From contig WELA01009454.1 of NCBI GenBank assembly GCA_009602735.1, forward strand, positions 365,297 to 410,752: a stretch of 45,456 bases of DNA, in the 5' to 3' direction. A program made the translations under genes and the position numbers. How positions within the stretch are numbered: the stretch's first letter is position 1; each line of letters starts with the position of its first letter. Source of the stretch: Mesotaenium endlicherianum. Its lineage: Eukaryota; Streptophyta; Zygnematophyceae; Zygnematales; Mesotaeniaceae. Shown here one piece after another: positions 35,501-45,456 of the stretch. The notes beneath the pieces are model-generated. The model was given only the letters and a program-made list of their open reading frames with translations, searched no databases and was not told the origin of the DNA.

Positions 35501-36022
35501 CCCATAAAACAAGATGCTTCTCTCACTGCTAGATGCTGCTGCAGCGCACGCGCGCGTGCGCGCACACACACACACACCTCAAGGCAAGCTCGCAAAGAAG
35601 CTCTAGACCTAATTCTCAAAGCCCTGGAACCTGCTTGGTTTGCTATCGTTTGGCCAACGGCCGCGACATCACAGCCCGCGCTTTTTTGCGCAGGCATTTC
35701 TCCTCGCTCGCTGGCAGGGCAAGCCTTCCTCTTCATCAGAGAGACTCAGCAGTACTCACAATGAAGCCAATCCGCAGGTCAACAAGGAAAGACCACCACA
35801 AAAACAACGACGAAAACAACGACGAAAACAACAACAACCCCTTCACACCTCGTTACCCGACGAGCAGGACGGCATGGCACGCAAGCTCCAGGCTCCCACT
35901 CGGCTCTACTCACAATGAGGCCGACGCGCAGATCGACGGAGCTGAAGGTGCCGAAGTCGATCTGGTCCTTCACAGGGGGACAGGTGGCTCTGTCGACCTC
36001 CGTGGCCACCTCAGTGTGGCTC
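32591..36022 (-). CDS. EMAPII/MetRS-type tRNA-binding OB-domain protein, spliced, N-terminus not found
   Basis: Exons (minus): 36022-35914 (start uncertain), 35292-35209, 33217-33082, 32715-32591 with stop TGA. Phases join and give about 150 residues. The product contains IDFGTFSSVDLRVGLI, then SRKFLELQVDIG, ETRTIVSECKYAM, VEDAVGKKVLFVANVPPTEV and HGVKSHG. These match in order the tRNA_bind fold (DFxxVDLRVG, L.L.VDIG, RTIVS, GKKVxxVANLxP, G..S.GM). Such domains bind the tRNA elbow, in trans-acting synthetase cofactors (Arc1p/EMAPII type) or at synthetase ends. The usual Met after KSHG is Leu, and the tail (PRSFKVTLPGLGRLPPGSQ) is unfamiliar. Exon 36022-35914 could instead start at ATC 35961. 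Upstream exons may lie beyond the repeat at 36056-36660. The domain is probable; the protein's partner and compartment are unknown. Confidence 0.72.
33196..33364. repeat. ~84-bp tandem duplication carrying a copy of an exon 5' end and its acceptor
   Basis: The unit at 33196-33278 (CGTCTCGCACCCAATGTCCA... GACGTCAGTCTCAACCACT) recurs at 33279-33364 (CGTCTCGCGCCCAATGTCCA...). In minus sense both copies read GAGGACAG-GTGGA...CATTGGG, the acceptor and first codons of exon 33217-33082. Shorter echoes (TCCTCGTCTCGCA, TTCTCGTCTCGCAACC) are at 33411 and 33779. Confidence 0.8.
34470..34580. repeat. degenerate CAGGTTT-type heptamer tract
   Basis: Repeated GGTTTCAGGTTTCAGG and variants within an intron of the tRNA-binding-domain gene. 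The unit is not the plant telomere repeat. Confidence 0.5.
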
Positions 36023-36055
36023 CTGATGCGACAGCCGCCGCCAAGTGCCCTCCTC

Positions 36056-36660
36056 CCCCGGGAGCCCGCGCTTGCTGGGGCGCTGTACTGCAGCCCTGTC
36101 CCACGTGCACTGAGCTGCCGCATAAGTGCACGTCACTGACAAAGTTCGCTCACGCAAAGGCCTGCCCTGAGCGTGAAGGGGGGCGTCGTTCTGCAGAGCT
36201 GTGCCACGTTCGTTTGCCGAGCAGCCAGCGAGCAGCAACCGCATAAGCATACGTCACTGCCAAAATGTTATGCTAAAAACGTATATGTTACGCCATATGG
36301 TTACGCTGAAGACCCGTCCCCAAGTGCATTGAGCTGCCCCATAAGTACACCATTCAAAATCTGGGGAGCAGAGCAGGGGTTTGCCCCACGCGAGTGGGGG
36401 GGGCATGATTGTGTGGGCATCTCTCAACGTGCACCAAACAGTCACACAAGTATACAAGAGTGTAAAGACTCTGGAGCAGGGGTCTACCCCAAGTTTGCTG
36501 GGGCGTTCTACTGCAGCCCTTTCTACATGCATTGAGCAGTCGCATACAAGTGTCCATCACTGAGAAAGACACTCTCGAGCCGGGGTACAGTACACCCCGA
36601 GTGTGTCGGGGGGGCGTCAAGCGCAGCCCTGTTTCAAGTTGAGCGAGCAGTTGACAATGC
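36056..36660. repeat. ~104-bp minisatellite, about six diverged copies
   Basis: A recurring order: GAGC-GGGGT, CCCC-GTGTGCTGGGGCG, CTGCAGCCCTGTT, CACGTGCATTGAGCAGCCGCATAAGTG, ACGTCACTGAGAAAG. Copies begin near 36056, 36160, 36262 (poor), 36364, 36470 and 36573. It lies just upstream (minus sense) of the first recognised exon of the tRNA-binding-domain gene. Confidence 0.75.
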
Positions 36661-36699
36661 AGTTGACCGTGCAGATGACCAAGAAGATGCATTAACTTC

Positions 36700-39600
36700 A
36701 CATCAGCGAGCATTCTTGTTGACAAGTTTGGAGCCGGGTTCCATATTGGGCCAGAGGCATCTAGCACCACAGCTTCCCCAGGTACCACAAAATTTGCCCA
36801 AGTACCCTGGATTCGAGAAACCCAGACCCGAGATACCTCAAGTGTCACACCTCTTTTTACTGTAGGCTACGTCCAAATTGCCTTTCAGAAGTTTGGGGCG
36901 GTATAGTCAACTTTTTTTCTAGAGAGAAGAAGTTCGACATGTTTCAAATGCCGTGTTGCAGCGGCTCGTGACTAGGGTTTTCAGACTAGGGGTGTGGATT
37001 GCAGGGCTACGGATAAAGTCGTCGCTGGATAAGGTGGTGGCTCTTCAAGCTATGACCAATCACGTGCAATGGCACTATGACCCCAACCAAACCCCTGTTC
37101 CTTGAATGTATACTGAACGGGTTTGATTCCTTGCTAAATTTGGAAGGTCTGCCCTACACTACTGGACTCCTTGCTGTCAGGTCTACCGGATGATGCCTTA
37201 CTCCCTATACGAAACTGTATGAGGCAAAACATACTCTGACCCACATAGCTTCGTTCAAAGTGGGCAGGCTTTACGAGTAGTGACACGTATAGTGGAGAAA
37301 CAGGTCCTCTATTTATTGTTTAAGTGTACCTTGAAGAATGGTGCTAAAGGCCTTCAATGACAATACGACTGCTTTTTCCTTAAGAGCGTCAAGATTCAGA
37401 CAAAGTGACACAATGGGTAACTATATCAAGCTTATTGTTTTTTTCAGCGCTGAGTCCCCACACGTATCCACCATAAGCATTAAAAGCTTTTCTAAAAGAG
37501 TTAGCATCAAGAACCTGATAGCTTTGTAAATGCTGTGGGGGTCATTCTCAAGCCTGATGCAGATGACGGAGCGGAAGAACAGCAGCAAATCGGTTGTTTC
37601 ACCAGCATACTGGTCATCTGGCTAGTCAAAGAGCCGGCTACACAGGTCGCCATTTCACCACGAAGTAATGCAGGAGGTGAAAGCGGCAACTCAAATTATT
37701 TTTAATTATTGCTTCAGCGTCGACTTCTTTGCTGAAAGAAGACTTGTCGTAAAGAGACAGGAACACGATGTTAGACAAATAGCTATATGAAGCACCTTGA
37801 ATACTTGAGCACCTCGAGTTACTTGCGGGTCTCGGCAGGAACTCGTTGGTACTGTGGGGCCTGGGCAACGTTCAAAGTACCAGGTCACGTCAACTGACCT
37901 CAGCATCATCCCCTCCTATACCATTACAGTCTTGGCGCTCGATGTGCTTTGAGGTCCGAGCATTGAGCGCCATTGAAAGTTGGATGAGTAAATTCCGGGT
38001 AAATTAGGTGGGGAGCTGATTCAGATCGATGCAGATATTCAGAATCTCCGATATGGTTGATATTTGTCGAGATTGGTCCAGATCGGTCCAGAGGGTCCAG
38101 ATACGTACCCATAATGGCAAACTTTGAAGTGACGCTTTCGCAGTGCGCAGGTGGACTCGAATGCAGCGCGGGCTCGAGCACGCTCGAGTGAGCACTCTGA
38201 GAAGTGAGGAGGCGGGACTCCAGAGCACTCCAGAGACACTCAAGAACGTAACAGAAGCAGATCGTGAATATTATTACAAATACTTTTGCGAGGAAACCAC
38301 GAGAAGAGTCATTGCAGGACGTACACGTGACGAGGAAAGGGAACGAGTTATTGACAGAGAACGTGAGTAGTTATTGCAGAACAACCGATGAGCGCACTAA
38401 AGTGTGAGGAATGAAAACACGAGAACAGTCATATCGCAGACGGGTGATGGGAAAAAGAAAGAGCTAGTAAGGAGGGGGAGAAGATGAGAAGTCGTTGCAG
38501 ATGAAGTGACAAAAGAAGTAGTGAGAAGAGATATGGACTGATGATAGAGTTAGTGAGGGATGACTCAGAGGAGCCATTGCAAGACGAGTCATGTTAAAAT
38601 GGAGGAGCTAGTGAGGAGAGAGTAATATGCGTACTGAGTACTGAGAGAGGTAGTAAGGATATTGAGATAGAACCCGAAAAAGTTATGCAAAAGAGTGATG
38701 AAATAATTAACAAGAGGTGTGCAATATTAGCAGGCTATTGAAAGGAGCACTGCCTCCTTCTCTCCTTACTCCAACAAAATCCAATGTTTCTCAATTTTCT
38801 GCAGATCCGCTCTTACAGTAATGTAGGCTTGACGGAATCATATTCTGTTCTCACTGGTTCGCAAAGTGTGGTACGCATTATGCATTCAGAGATAGAATGC
38901 ACCTGCTGAAAGATGATGTCTTACTTCCGAGGTTCTTCGGAAGTTCCTCCATTGCCGAAATGCACGCTAGAACCCAGAGACTTATTGGCTTATTTCGTTT
39001 GCAAGTGTTGGTTTGGAGTATAGTTTTTGACTTATTCTAGAATCTTGTATATATCCTATTTGTAGAACATGAGCCGACATGCAGACAGATCTTAACATGC
39101 ACCCCTGAGACGCTCCCAGGCTGTATCCAGTGATGTCTGTATATTTGCAAATGGAATGTTTACAGGGACCTGGGCCCAGTGTCTTTTGTCCGAGCTGAAA
39201 AGCTGGTGCACACAATGTCCTTGGCCATGGCATCATTCCACCAGTTAAGCTGGACTTGCAAAGCCCGATCGTAACATGCGCGCAGGTGCAGCTTATTTTG
39301 TGCACTACCATTGCCATTGGCATTCCGTGCCATGGCTAATCCTCAAAGCTTAGTTGCCGATTGGCTAACAGCATTAAATACATAAAAACAGAAACTTGGG
39401 TGACTTTTGTTACTTGACTGGCCAGAGGCTGTTTGGATATACTAGCCTTGGGTCAGTCTGCCAACACTGGTGCTTGTTGACTAGGCAGGCTATAGGTAGC
39501 AAGGCTATAGTCTAGTCTAGCACTGAACGGATGCAAAATATCCACGACCCGTTCAAGTCAAACCAGTTTGACAGATGACTTTAGTCGATTAGTGACTTTA

Positions 39601-40000
39601 ACACTGGTCATCTGAACCTATTGGTCAGTTTGACTTCACACACGTAAAACTTTGATTCTGATCAAAACAAAATCCAGCAACCAAGAAGAAGCTGCATCAA
39701 GGTGCCTGCAGATAACAATACATCTTTGATCGATGATTGTGAGCCCTCACAGCGCACATGTAAACCAACCCGGCCACACGAGATGAGAGCTCCAGAGGGG
39801 CAACTGCAGGCTGGCACACGCATGCATGCACTCCCCCCGCAAGTCGATTGCATTTGCATTCTGCACTCTCTGCAACGTGGGCTTTGCACCCTGGGCTGGG
39901 CCTTACTAGCAATGTGTGTCTCTTCAACGCGGACCTTGCGTGCACATGGCTCGGCCGGCGTAGTGCATGGTGGGAAGTAGGACTCGCTCGCTCGCCGCAT
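36700..40000. other. intergenic DNA, no gene seen
   Basis: Frames are short and without domain character. 38300-38600 is purine-rich, with a loose repeat of AGTCATTGCAGACG-like words at irregular 20-80-base spacing. Confidence 0.5.
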
Positions 40001-40239
40001 GCATGGGCATGGGCCCTGGGTGGGAGCAGGCGAGGCTTCGATTTTCCCTCAGCCCCGCGTGGCGCGCAGTCTGAAGCAAGAGCGACCCGCTGCGCGCTGA
40101 GCTGGACTCGGAGCGACAGCTGGGCTGAGGTGCCGGCTTTGCCTGAACATGCACATGGCACATGTAGCTCGCCGGGACCAAGCGGTCCCCCCTGCAATGC
40201 CAGCTGTCGCCTCCGCTGGGCATGCTGCAGGGGACCTGG

Positions 40240-42723
40240 AGGAGGAGGCGATTGCGACATGAGGCCCTTCCAGCTCAGCGGGCTGGAGAGAGGCTGCCTG
40301 CTCCCCCCACAACCTCTGCAGGCTCCACTCCTCCAGCGGAGCTGGGCACGCTTGCGCAGGGTTGTGCGCGCGCTGCAGCAGACGGAGGATGCCTTGAAGA
40401 GCGGCAGAAACTTCTAAGCAGGTGCATGGACACGCTTCACTCTTGCATGGGCATTTACTCCCCCCCCGCGCCATTTACTGTTCCCCCTTCCCCAGCGGCC
40501 CCCCTCTCCTCTCGTCACATCTCTTCAGGTGCCAGCAGCTCGTCCTTCTCTAGCTTGCATTTACTGGTACATACCCACTCCTTTGATCTGGCGCATGCAG
40601 GCACGCGCCTATTGTTGCTCTCTCTGTACCAGAACACTTGTCACTCTCGCCTGGCCTCGTGCAGCAGCAGCAGCAGCAGCAGGAAGATCGAGGAGGGATG
40701 GGAGGAGGGAGAGGCTGGTGCTGCCACCTAACTTCGCCAAGCACACGCAGTTTCTGTGCGATCTCGACGTCACGCCATCTGGCGACCTCGCGCTCCTCGT
40801 GGCCCCTCACGACCGGGGGCCCAGGTGCAGCCGGGAGGGCGTCAGCAAGGGCGGGGGCAAGGGCGTGGGCAAAGGCGCGGATGGGGCCGGGGGCGGGGCT
40901 TAGAGCTTGGGCTGAAGTCGGGGGTGGGGCAACTCTTTCTCGTGCCCCTCTTTCAGCTCGGCTGAGGGTGGGGCAGGAGGAGAGCCGGCCGTCGCTCCAG
41001 CTGGCTCTAGACCCCCTACACGCGCTCCAGCTGCTCCTTCTCCGGCAGCAGCAAAGGCAGCAGCAGCAGGAGCAGGAGCAGCAGAAGCAGGTGGTTGCTG
41101 GGCAGCTGCATGGGACATCTCTACAGGAGTCAGTGGCAGGGGCAGCGGCTGCGGCGACGAAAGCAGCGGGGCAGGGGCAGCGGGCTATGAGTTGTCGATC
41201 TTCCCGCCGCAGGCAAGGGGAGGGGGTTCATGGCTCATGATGGTGCAGGGCGACAACGACCACGCTCACGCACCTGCATGCCGCCAAGAAGCGCCAGGTG
41301 GCGACAGGCTCTCGCGCGAGAGCAAGCGCGTACGCTGGAACTGACGGCTGTGCGAGTGTGCACAGAGGTCCGGGCGGCAGAGATTGGCACGGGGGAGGTG
41401 CAGTGTGCACGCGCGCCAGGAGACGACACGAGAGGGCTTGCGGCGGGGACTGCATTGCGCTAGTATTGCCAAACAACAGCAGCGGAGGCGGCAGCGGCGG
41501 CGGCAGAAGTAGCTCCTGGCCCTCACAGCCGTTGTCTTCGGCACTGCATGAAGGTACGGCAGCGGGGCCGCAGCAGTGGCAGCGGCAGCGGCGGCAGTGG
41601 TGGCGGCAGCAACGACATCCCATGCGAGGGCGTGGACGCGAGCGCCACCAAGGGTCAGTAGTGCTCAGCAGCATTCACAGCCACAGAGGGCCCTTCCACC
41701 GCGCCAAGTAGACATTCCCACCACCACCAGCAGCAGCAGCACCGTCAGCAGCAGCGGCGGAGGTTGCGCCCGCAAACAACTTTGACGTCAGTGCTGCCAT
41801 GGCCGCTGCATCGTCCGCGGTAGATGCTTCTACCGCCTGCTTCTGGTGCTGGTGCTGCCGCTGCCGCTGCGGCTGCTGTTGCCCACTCAGAGCAAGGAAG
41901 CTACTCACAGCATCACACAACAGTCGCAGCTGCAGGTGCAGCAGTAGCTCTGCAGCGACAGTGTGAACCCAGGGACAATGAGAACGCGGAACCCCCAGCG
42001 AAAGGAGCGGGCTTTCAAGTTTCCCCTAAGGAGCATGGACCTGCAGCAGCATCAGCTGGCGCTCCAGCTGACGGCGCAACTGGCAGCAGCCAATGAGGCG
42101 GTGTTTTAACGCAAATTTGACTGACTCCCGGTGGCCAAACGCGGCACTTTCTTGAGCTTCTGGCCATGGCCGCCATTCACCAGGGGCAGTCGCAGCAGCA
42201 TCAGCAGAGGCAGAGGCAGCAGGCGGGCAGCAGCGTCATGGGCAGGGGTTGGGCCAGGGGCCAATGCAGTTGGGTGAGGAGCAGCAGCTGCTGCTGTTGC
42301 GTCGGCTTGCGCTCAGCAGCAGCGTGCCGGCGCAACAGGTGGCGTCCGGGAGGGGGAGACAGTCTGCAGGAGCGTTGCAAGCGCCAAGCGCGCTCTTATG
42401 TAATTTCGTTCCCGTGGCAGCTGCCAGGCGAGGTGGTGGCGCTCGCCACTACCATGCAGGGTGCCCTGCAGCTGCCACCTGGCAGCTCCTTCCAGAGAGA
42501 GCCCTTTGGCTCCTCGTCCTCCTTTGTCTCCTGCTCCTTCTTGTTGTCTAGCGCTGCCACGTCACCCACCAGCGACAACAACGCTCGCCTGCAGGCCTGG
42601 CGGCGTCCTCCTGCCGCCCAGGTCCAGGCCCCAGGCCAGGTGGCAGAGGCACACATTAGGGTGTCAGGGCCCACAACGGCGTGCAATTTGGTGCCTCCTT
42701 TGCTCTCACCCTACCTGTACTGA
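40240..42723 (+). other. GC-rich, CAG-rich region with Gln/Ala-rich frames; possible gene, unidentified
   Basis: Several plus-strand frames have protein-like stretches: RSWARLRRVVRALQQTEDAL (to 40416), LPPNFAKHTQFLCDLDVTPS (about 40725), MDLQQHQLALQLTAQLAAAN (about 42033), MGQGPMQLGEEQQLLLLRRL (42249) and WQLPGEVVALATTMQGALQL (about 42416). No single frame or clear splice chain links them, and frames change often. It could be a spliced Gln-rich regulatory protein gene, a decayed one, or CAG/GC-rich DNA with chance frames. No function is proposed. Confidence 0.3.
40662..40682. repeat. (CAG)7
   Basis: Seven CAG triplets in a row. More diffuse CAG/GCAG-rich tracts follow at 41040-41090, 41470-41620, 41720-41760 and 42180-42300. 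Confidence 0.9.
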
Positions 42724-42854
42724 TGCACGTCGTGGGGGGCCGTGTGGTGTGTGCACACTATCGACTGCTGCATGAACGCGCACACTGGCCACGCCCCTAT
42801 GACACCCGCCCCTATGACACCCTACTACTGTGGGCCGCAAATGCACGGAGTACG

Positions 42855-42876
42855 CACACACACACACACACACACA
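42855..42876. repeat. (CA)n microsatellite
   Basis: Eleven CA units. No gene was recognised between 42724 and 43578. Confidence 0.9.
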
Positions 42877-43578
42877 TGCTGCATGTAGTCGGGCCTACAT
42901 CGTCACAAAGTCGCCAATTGTGCGCGACTGCTGATGTTACCACCTTCTGAGAGTGGGCCCTCGACCAGCTTGTGATTCATGAACGCATATAGGGAGTGCA
43001 CGAAGTAGCTCAAGGCAGAGGCTATCGTTTGTGACGCAGGGAGGGTGAGCATCCTCTTGTTGCTTCCCCCGCTCGGACTCTCTGATTGCCATGCAGAAGC
43101 GAAGTCAGTGTCTCAGAACTCAATTCCTTCATTGAATTCTAGGCGACCCTGCAAAGATGTGTTTATTTGCTGGAAGGTTGTTATGATCGCGCATCCATGG
43201 AGGTGATGTATGCTCGCGTGGTTGCCATTCCACGTGTATGTTTTCCGCACGCATGATATTGTCTAAGGGCCCACAAAGTGTAGCAGATTTTTTCTACTTA
43301 CATGCAAGACTAACATGGTTTGCGCTATGATGGCAGCCCGTGAGGTCGTCATACTAGACTACGACGTAAAATGCTCATCTATACAACCATCAATTGTTCG
43401 TGCAGGTCCAGAATATATTGCGATGCTTATGCAATCAAAAGTTATAATGTAGCTTGTCATGTAGTTGAACTACCTGTGGGTCTAGCTCAGTTGTTTGGGT
43501 AGCTTCAATTTGGTCTACTTGAAAGTAGGGACTACTCTCTTGCAATTCCTTGCTCCAAGCAGGTCGTCTGACTGGCAA

Positions 43579-45456
43579 TTACACACACATCCCTTTAGTA
43601 GTATCATACTTCTGTCCTTTTGGGCATGAACCTGTCGATTGAACAATTCCACCCTTGCATGTGAAGTATATGCTGCAGCCAAGACAAACGCGCGAATTTG
43701 CAACCACAGCGCCCCGTATCACCCCACCCACATTGCAAAGTCCATTATGAGTACAGGGCGAGTTTACACCCCAGCAGTTAGATTGAGCTTGCTTGCACAT
43801 GGAGACAAGACGAACAAGCAGGTTTAGGGTCACAGGAGAGCCCAGAAGCTGCACAAATACAATGGATGATTCAGCAACAAGCTGCATGGTGGGGGTGGAG
43901 CTTAGTCATGCATGAATGACAACCCCCATACACATGCACAGGAACACCTTTCTATGGGAGCAAGAAGCTCATGCAAATTGTAAGTCCTTTTCTTCTACCT
44001 TCGTGCTAGTTTGTGAGGCAAATACTACAAGCACAAGCATGTTTTGGTTGAAGAAATGAGCGATACACGACCACAAGCAAAAAGTCGTCAGAAGGTCAAA
44101 GACGATGCGATCTTACGACACAAAAGAGATCGGATGAGGAAGGTTCTAGGCTCTAGCCACTCAACTTTGGGTGTAAGTCGAGATCAGCAAGCGGCACATT
44201 TGCGACAGGTGTGTAAATGACTTACCTCAAATCAGTATTTACGTTGATTCCGTCAGCTTTGAGGGGTTGACCAGGAAATCCGAGGCAGGAAACTGGTGGC
44301 TCTGTACAGGGGAGAGGGTCAACCCCCTCAATATACTTGCCTGCACCTTCATCGAAGTAATACCCAATTTGGGTATACAAAGATCTGAAAAATGCTTTGT
44401 TGCTACAGACGACAATGACTCTGCCACCAATGTACATGAAATAGCAGAGTGCCCCATCGTCAGAAAGCTTGAATATTGAGGGCACAAATTATCCAGATAG
44501 TAGAAAGCAACACAAGTTGCGGAAAATCGCTAATCCTGTTGTGACAGCTGGCAGTTTGGACCAAGCCCCAGCTTCCATCAATGAGAGCTGTTTGTATTCT
44601 GAGGACTAGCTACAAGCACAGGAAAGCCTGACAACACTGGATGTGCGTGAAAGGGCAAACGTTGCCAGTTTGAGCACAGGAGGGAGGACGTCGAGCATAC
44701 ATACCTGCAGTAGTCTGGATGGTGGAGACGTGGTAAGGTTGGAGTATTCCTTAAACAAAGTTCAGCATTATAAGCTTTACCACAAGGAGCTGCACTAGTT
44801 CCACCGCAAGACTGAACCCCATCAAAATAGGAAACTGGGCTGCATTGGCCAACACCGACCTCCACCCCGCCCTCACACTTGAAGTACTTCCTGCGCCACA
44901 TCACAAGACAAATTAGTTGCAGAGCCACAACGCCCATCATGCATGCCATCTGCCACTGCCACAATCAATCTTTTTAGGCACACAATCCGTGCGCATGTGA
45001 GGACAAGGAGCGGCGACAGCAGCAAGCAGGCAGCCGCTAGAGCCTATGAGCCTGGCAGGGACGCTGATGAAGCGTTCCGCACCTCCGCAAGAAAGGCAGC
45101 AACTCTGCATGCTGCGGCGAGCAACTGAGAACACGAGGATTCAGCTCCAGAGAGGAGAAAAAACGAGGCTAGGGCAAACCTGCAGGGGTCGGCGGCATCT
45201 GGGTAGAATCCGGTGGGCAATCCATCACATCTGGGTGGGGGAGGGGCTGGAGTGGCTGGGGGATGGGACGCAGCCTCTGGTGGAGGGGATGGATTGGCTG
45301 GGGGAGGGGACGCAGCCTCTGGTGGAGGAAATTGAGTGGCTGGGGGAGGGGACGCAGCCTCTTGTGGAGGGTATGGAGTGGCTGGTGGAGGGGACGGGGG
45401 GGCTGGGGGAGGGGACGAAGCCTCTGGTGGAGGGGATGGAGTGGCTGGGGGAGGGG
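43579..45456 (-). CDS. Pro-rich (extensin-like) linker plus CBM14/peritrophin-A chitin-binding protein, partial (N-terminus off window)
   Basis: Minus strand, open at the right edge. Exon 45456-45180: Pro-rich linker of 14-residue units (PPPEAASPPPANPS type), then CDGLPTGFYPDAADPC. It splices (phase 2) to 44890-44705: RKYFKCEGGVEVGVGQC, SPVSYFDGVQSCGGTSAAPC. Together these give C-x14-C-x5-C-x10-C-x11-C-x7-C, a full CBM14 (type-2 chitin-binding) module with the aromatic YF. A second module begins at ELCLRN...HPDYC and should continue in 44467-44226 (YIGGRVIVVC, TEPPVSC). My phases do not fit there, so one exon or boundary is missing. The last exon, about 43800-43579, ends a further module (GCSIYFTCKGGIVQSTGSC, KYDTTKGMCV, stop). 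CBM14 modules bind chitin outside the cell. SPPP runs suggest hydroxyproline-type wall glycosylation. A secreted wall or defence-type protein is likely; a signal peptide would lie beyond the window. Confidence 0.72.
45238..45456. repeat. 42-bp in-frame tandem repeat encoding the Pro-rich linker
   Basis: Plus-sense unit GGAGGGGATGGAGTGGCTGG + GGGAGGGGACGCAGCCTCTG + GT, repeated about five times up to the window edge. Each unit is 14 codons, so copy-number change keeps frame. Confidence 0.88.

Noticed and set aside
36056..36660. CRISPR-like array
   Set aside because: Repeats of ~104 bp without spacers, strongly diverged; a minisatellite.

Overview
The window looks like nuclear DNA of a plant-lineage (streptophyte) eukaryote. 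The genes are cut by many GT-AG introns. The one complete gene is a plant-type UDP-glucose dehydrogenase (UGD). The LTR retrotransposon uses a primer site matching plant initiator tRNA-Met, and introns and spacers are full of microsatellites, minisatellites and assembly gaps (N). Intron-rich UGD, a chitin-binding domain protein and the repeat load make a charophyte alga such as Chara my best guess. That is inference from the sequence, not a database match.

Layout, left to right. 570-7099 (minus): eight phase-compatible exons of a C2-like domain followed by the N-terminal part of an inositol-polyphosphate-5-phosphatase-type catalytic domain. The catalytic C-terminus lies beyond the left edge, and the introns are filled with GA, AC and CAGTC repeats. 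7.2-9.6 kb: no gene; short repeats and a 92-base C run. 9.6-21.3 kb: a nest of three Ty3/gypsy elements. The oldest (C) is a decayed integrase whose reading frame runs into a PHD finger. It is split by element A (10889-21268, 502/503-bp LTRs, 5-bp target duplication CCATA). A in turn contains a 5'-truncated copy of another chromodomain element (B), joined to A's gag at a single N.

21.3-25.4 kb: AT-rich spacer with a tRNA-like B-box motif and three tandem copies of a ~186-bp unit. 25474-30751 (minus): complete UGD gene, 14 coding exons, 482 residues. 32591-36022 (minus): four exons ending a protein with an EMAPII/MetRS-type tRNA-binding OB domain. 36.0-36.7 kb: ~104-bp tandem repeat. 36.7-40 kb: no gene seen. 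40.2-42.7 kb: GC- and CAG-rich DNA with Gln/Ala-rich frames, not identified. 43579-45456 (minus, open at the right edge): a secreted-type protein with an extensin-like Pro-rich linker and several CBM14/peritrophin-A chitin-binding modules.

The four genes share one strand, but nothing indicates a joint pathway. UGD supplies UDP-glucuronate for wall polysaccharides and the Pro-rich/CBM14 protein is probably a wall or extracellular protein; the link is only thematic. The most unusual signals are the PHD finger on a gypsy integrase and two intronic minisatellites that carry copies of a neighbouring exon edge with its splice site.
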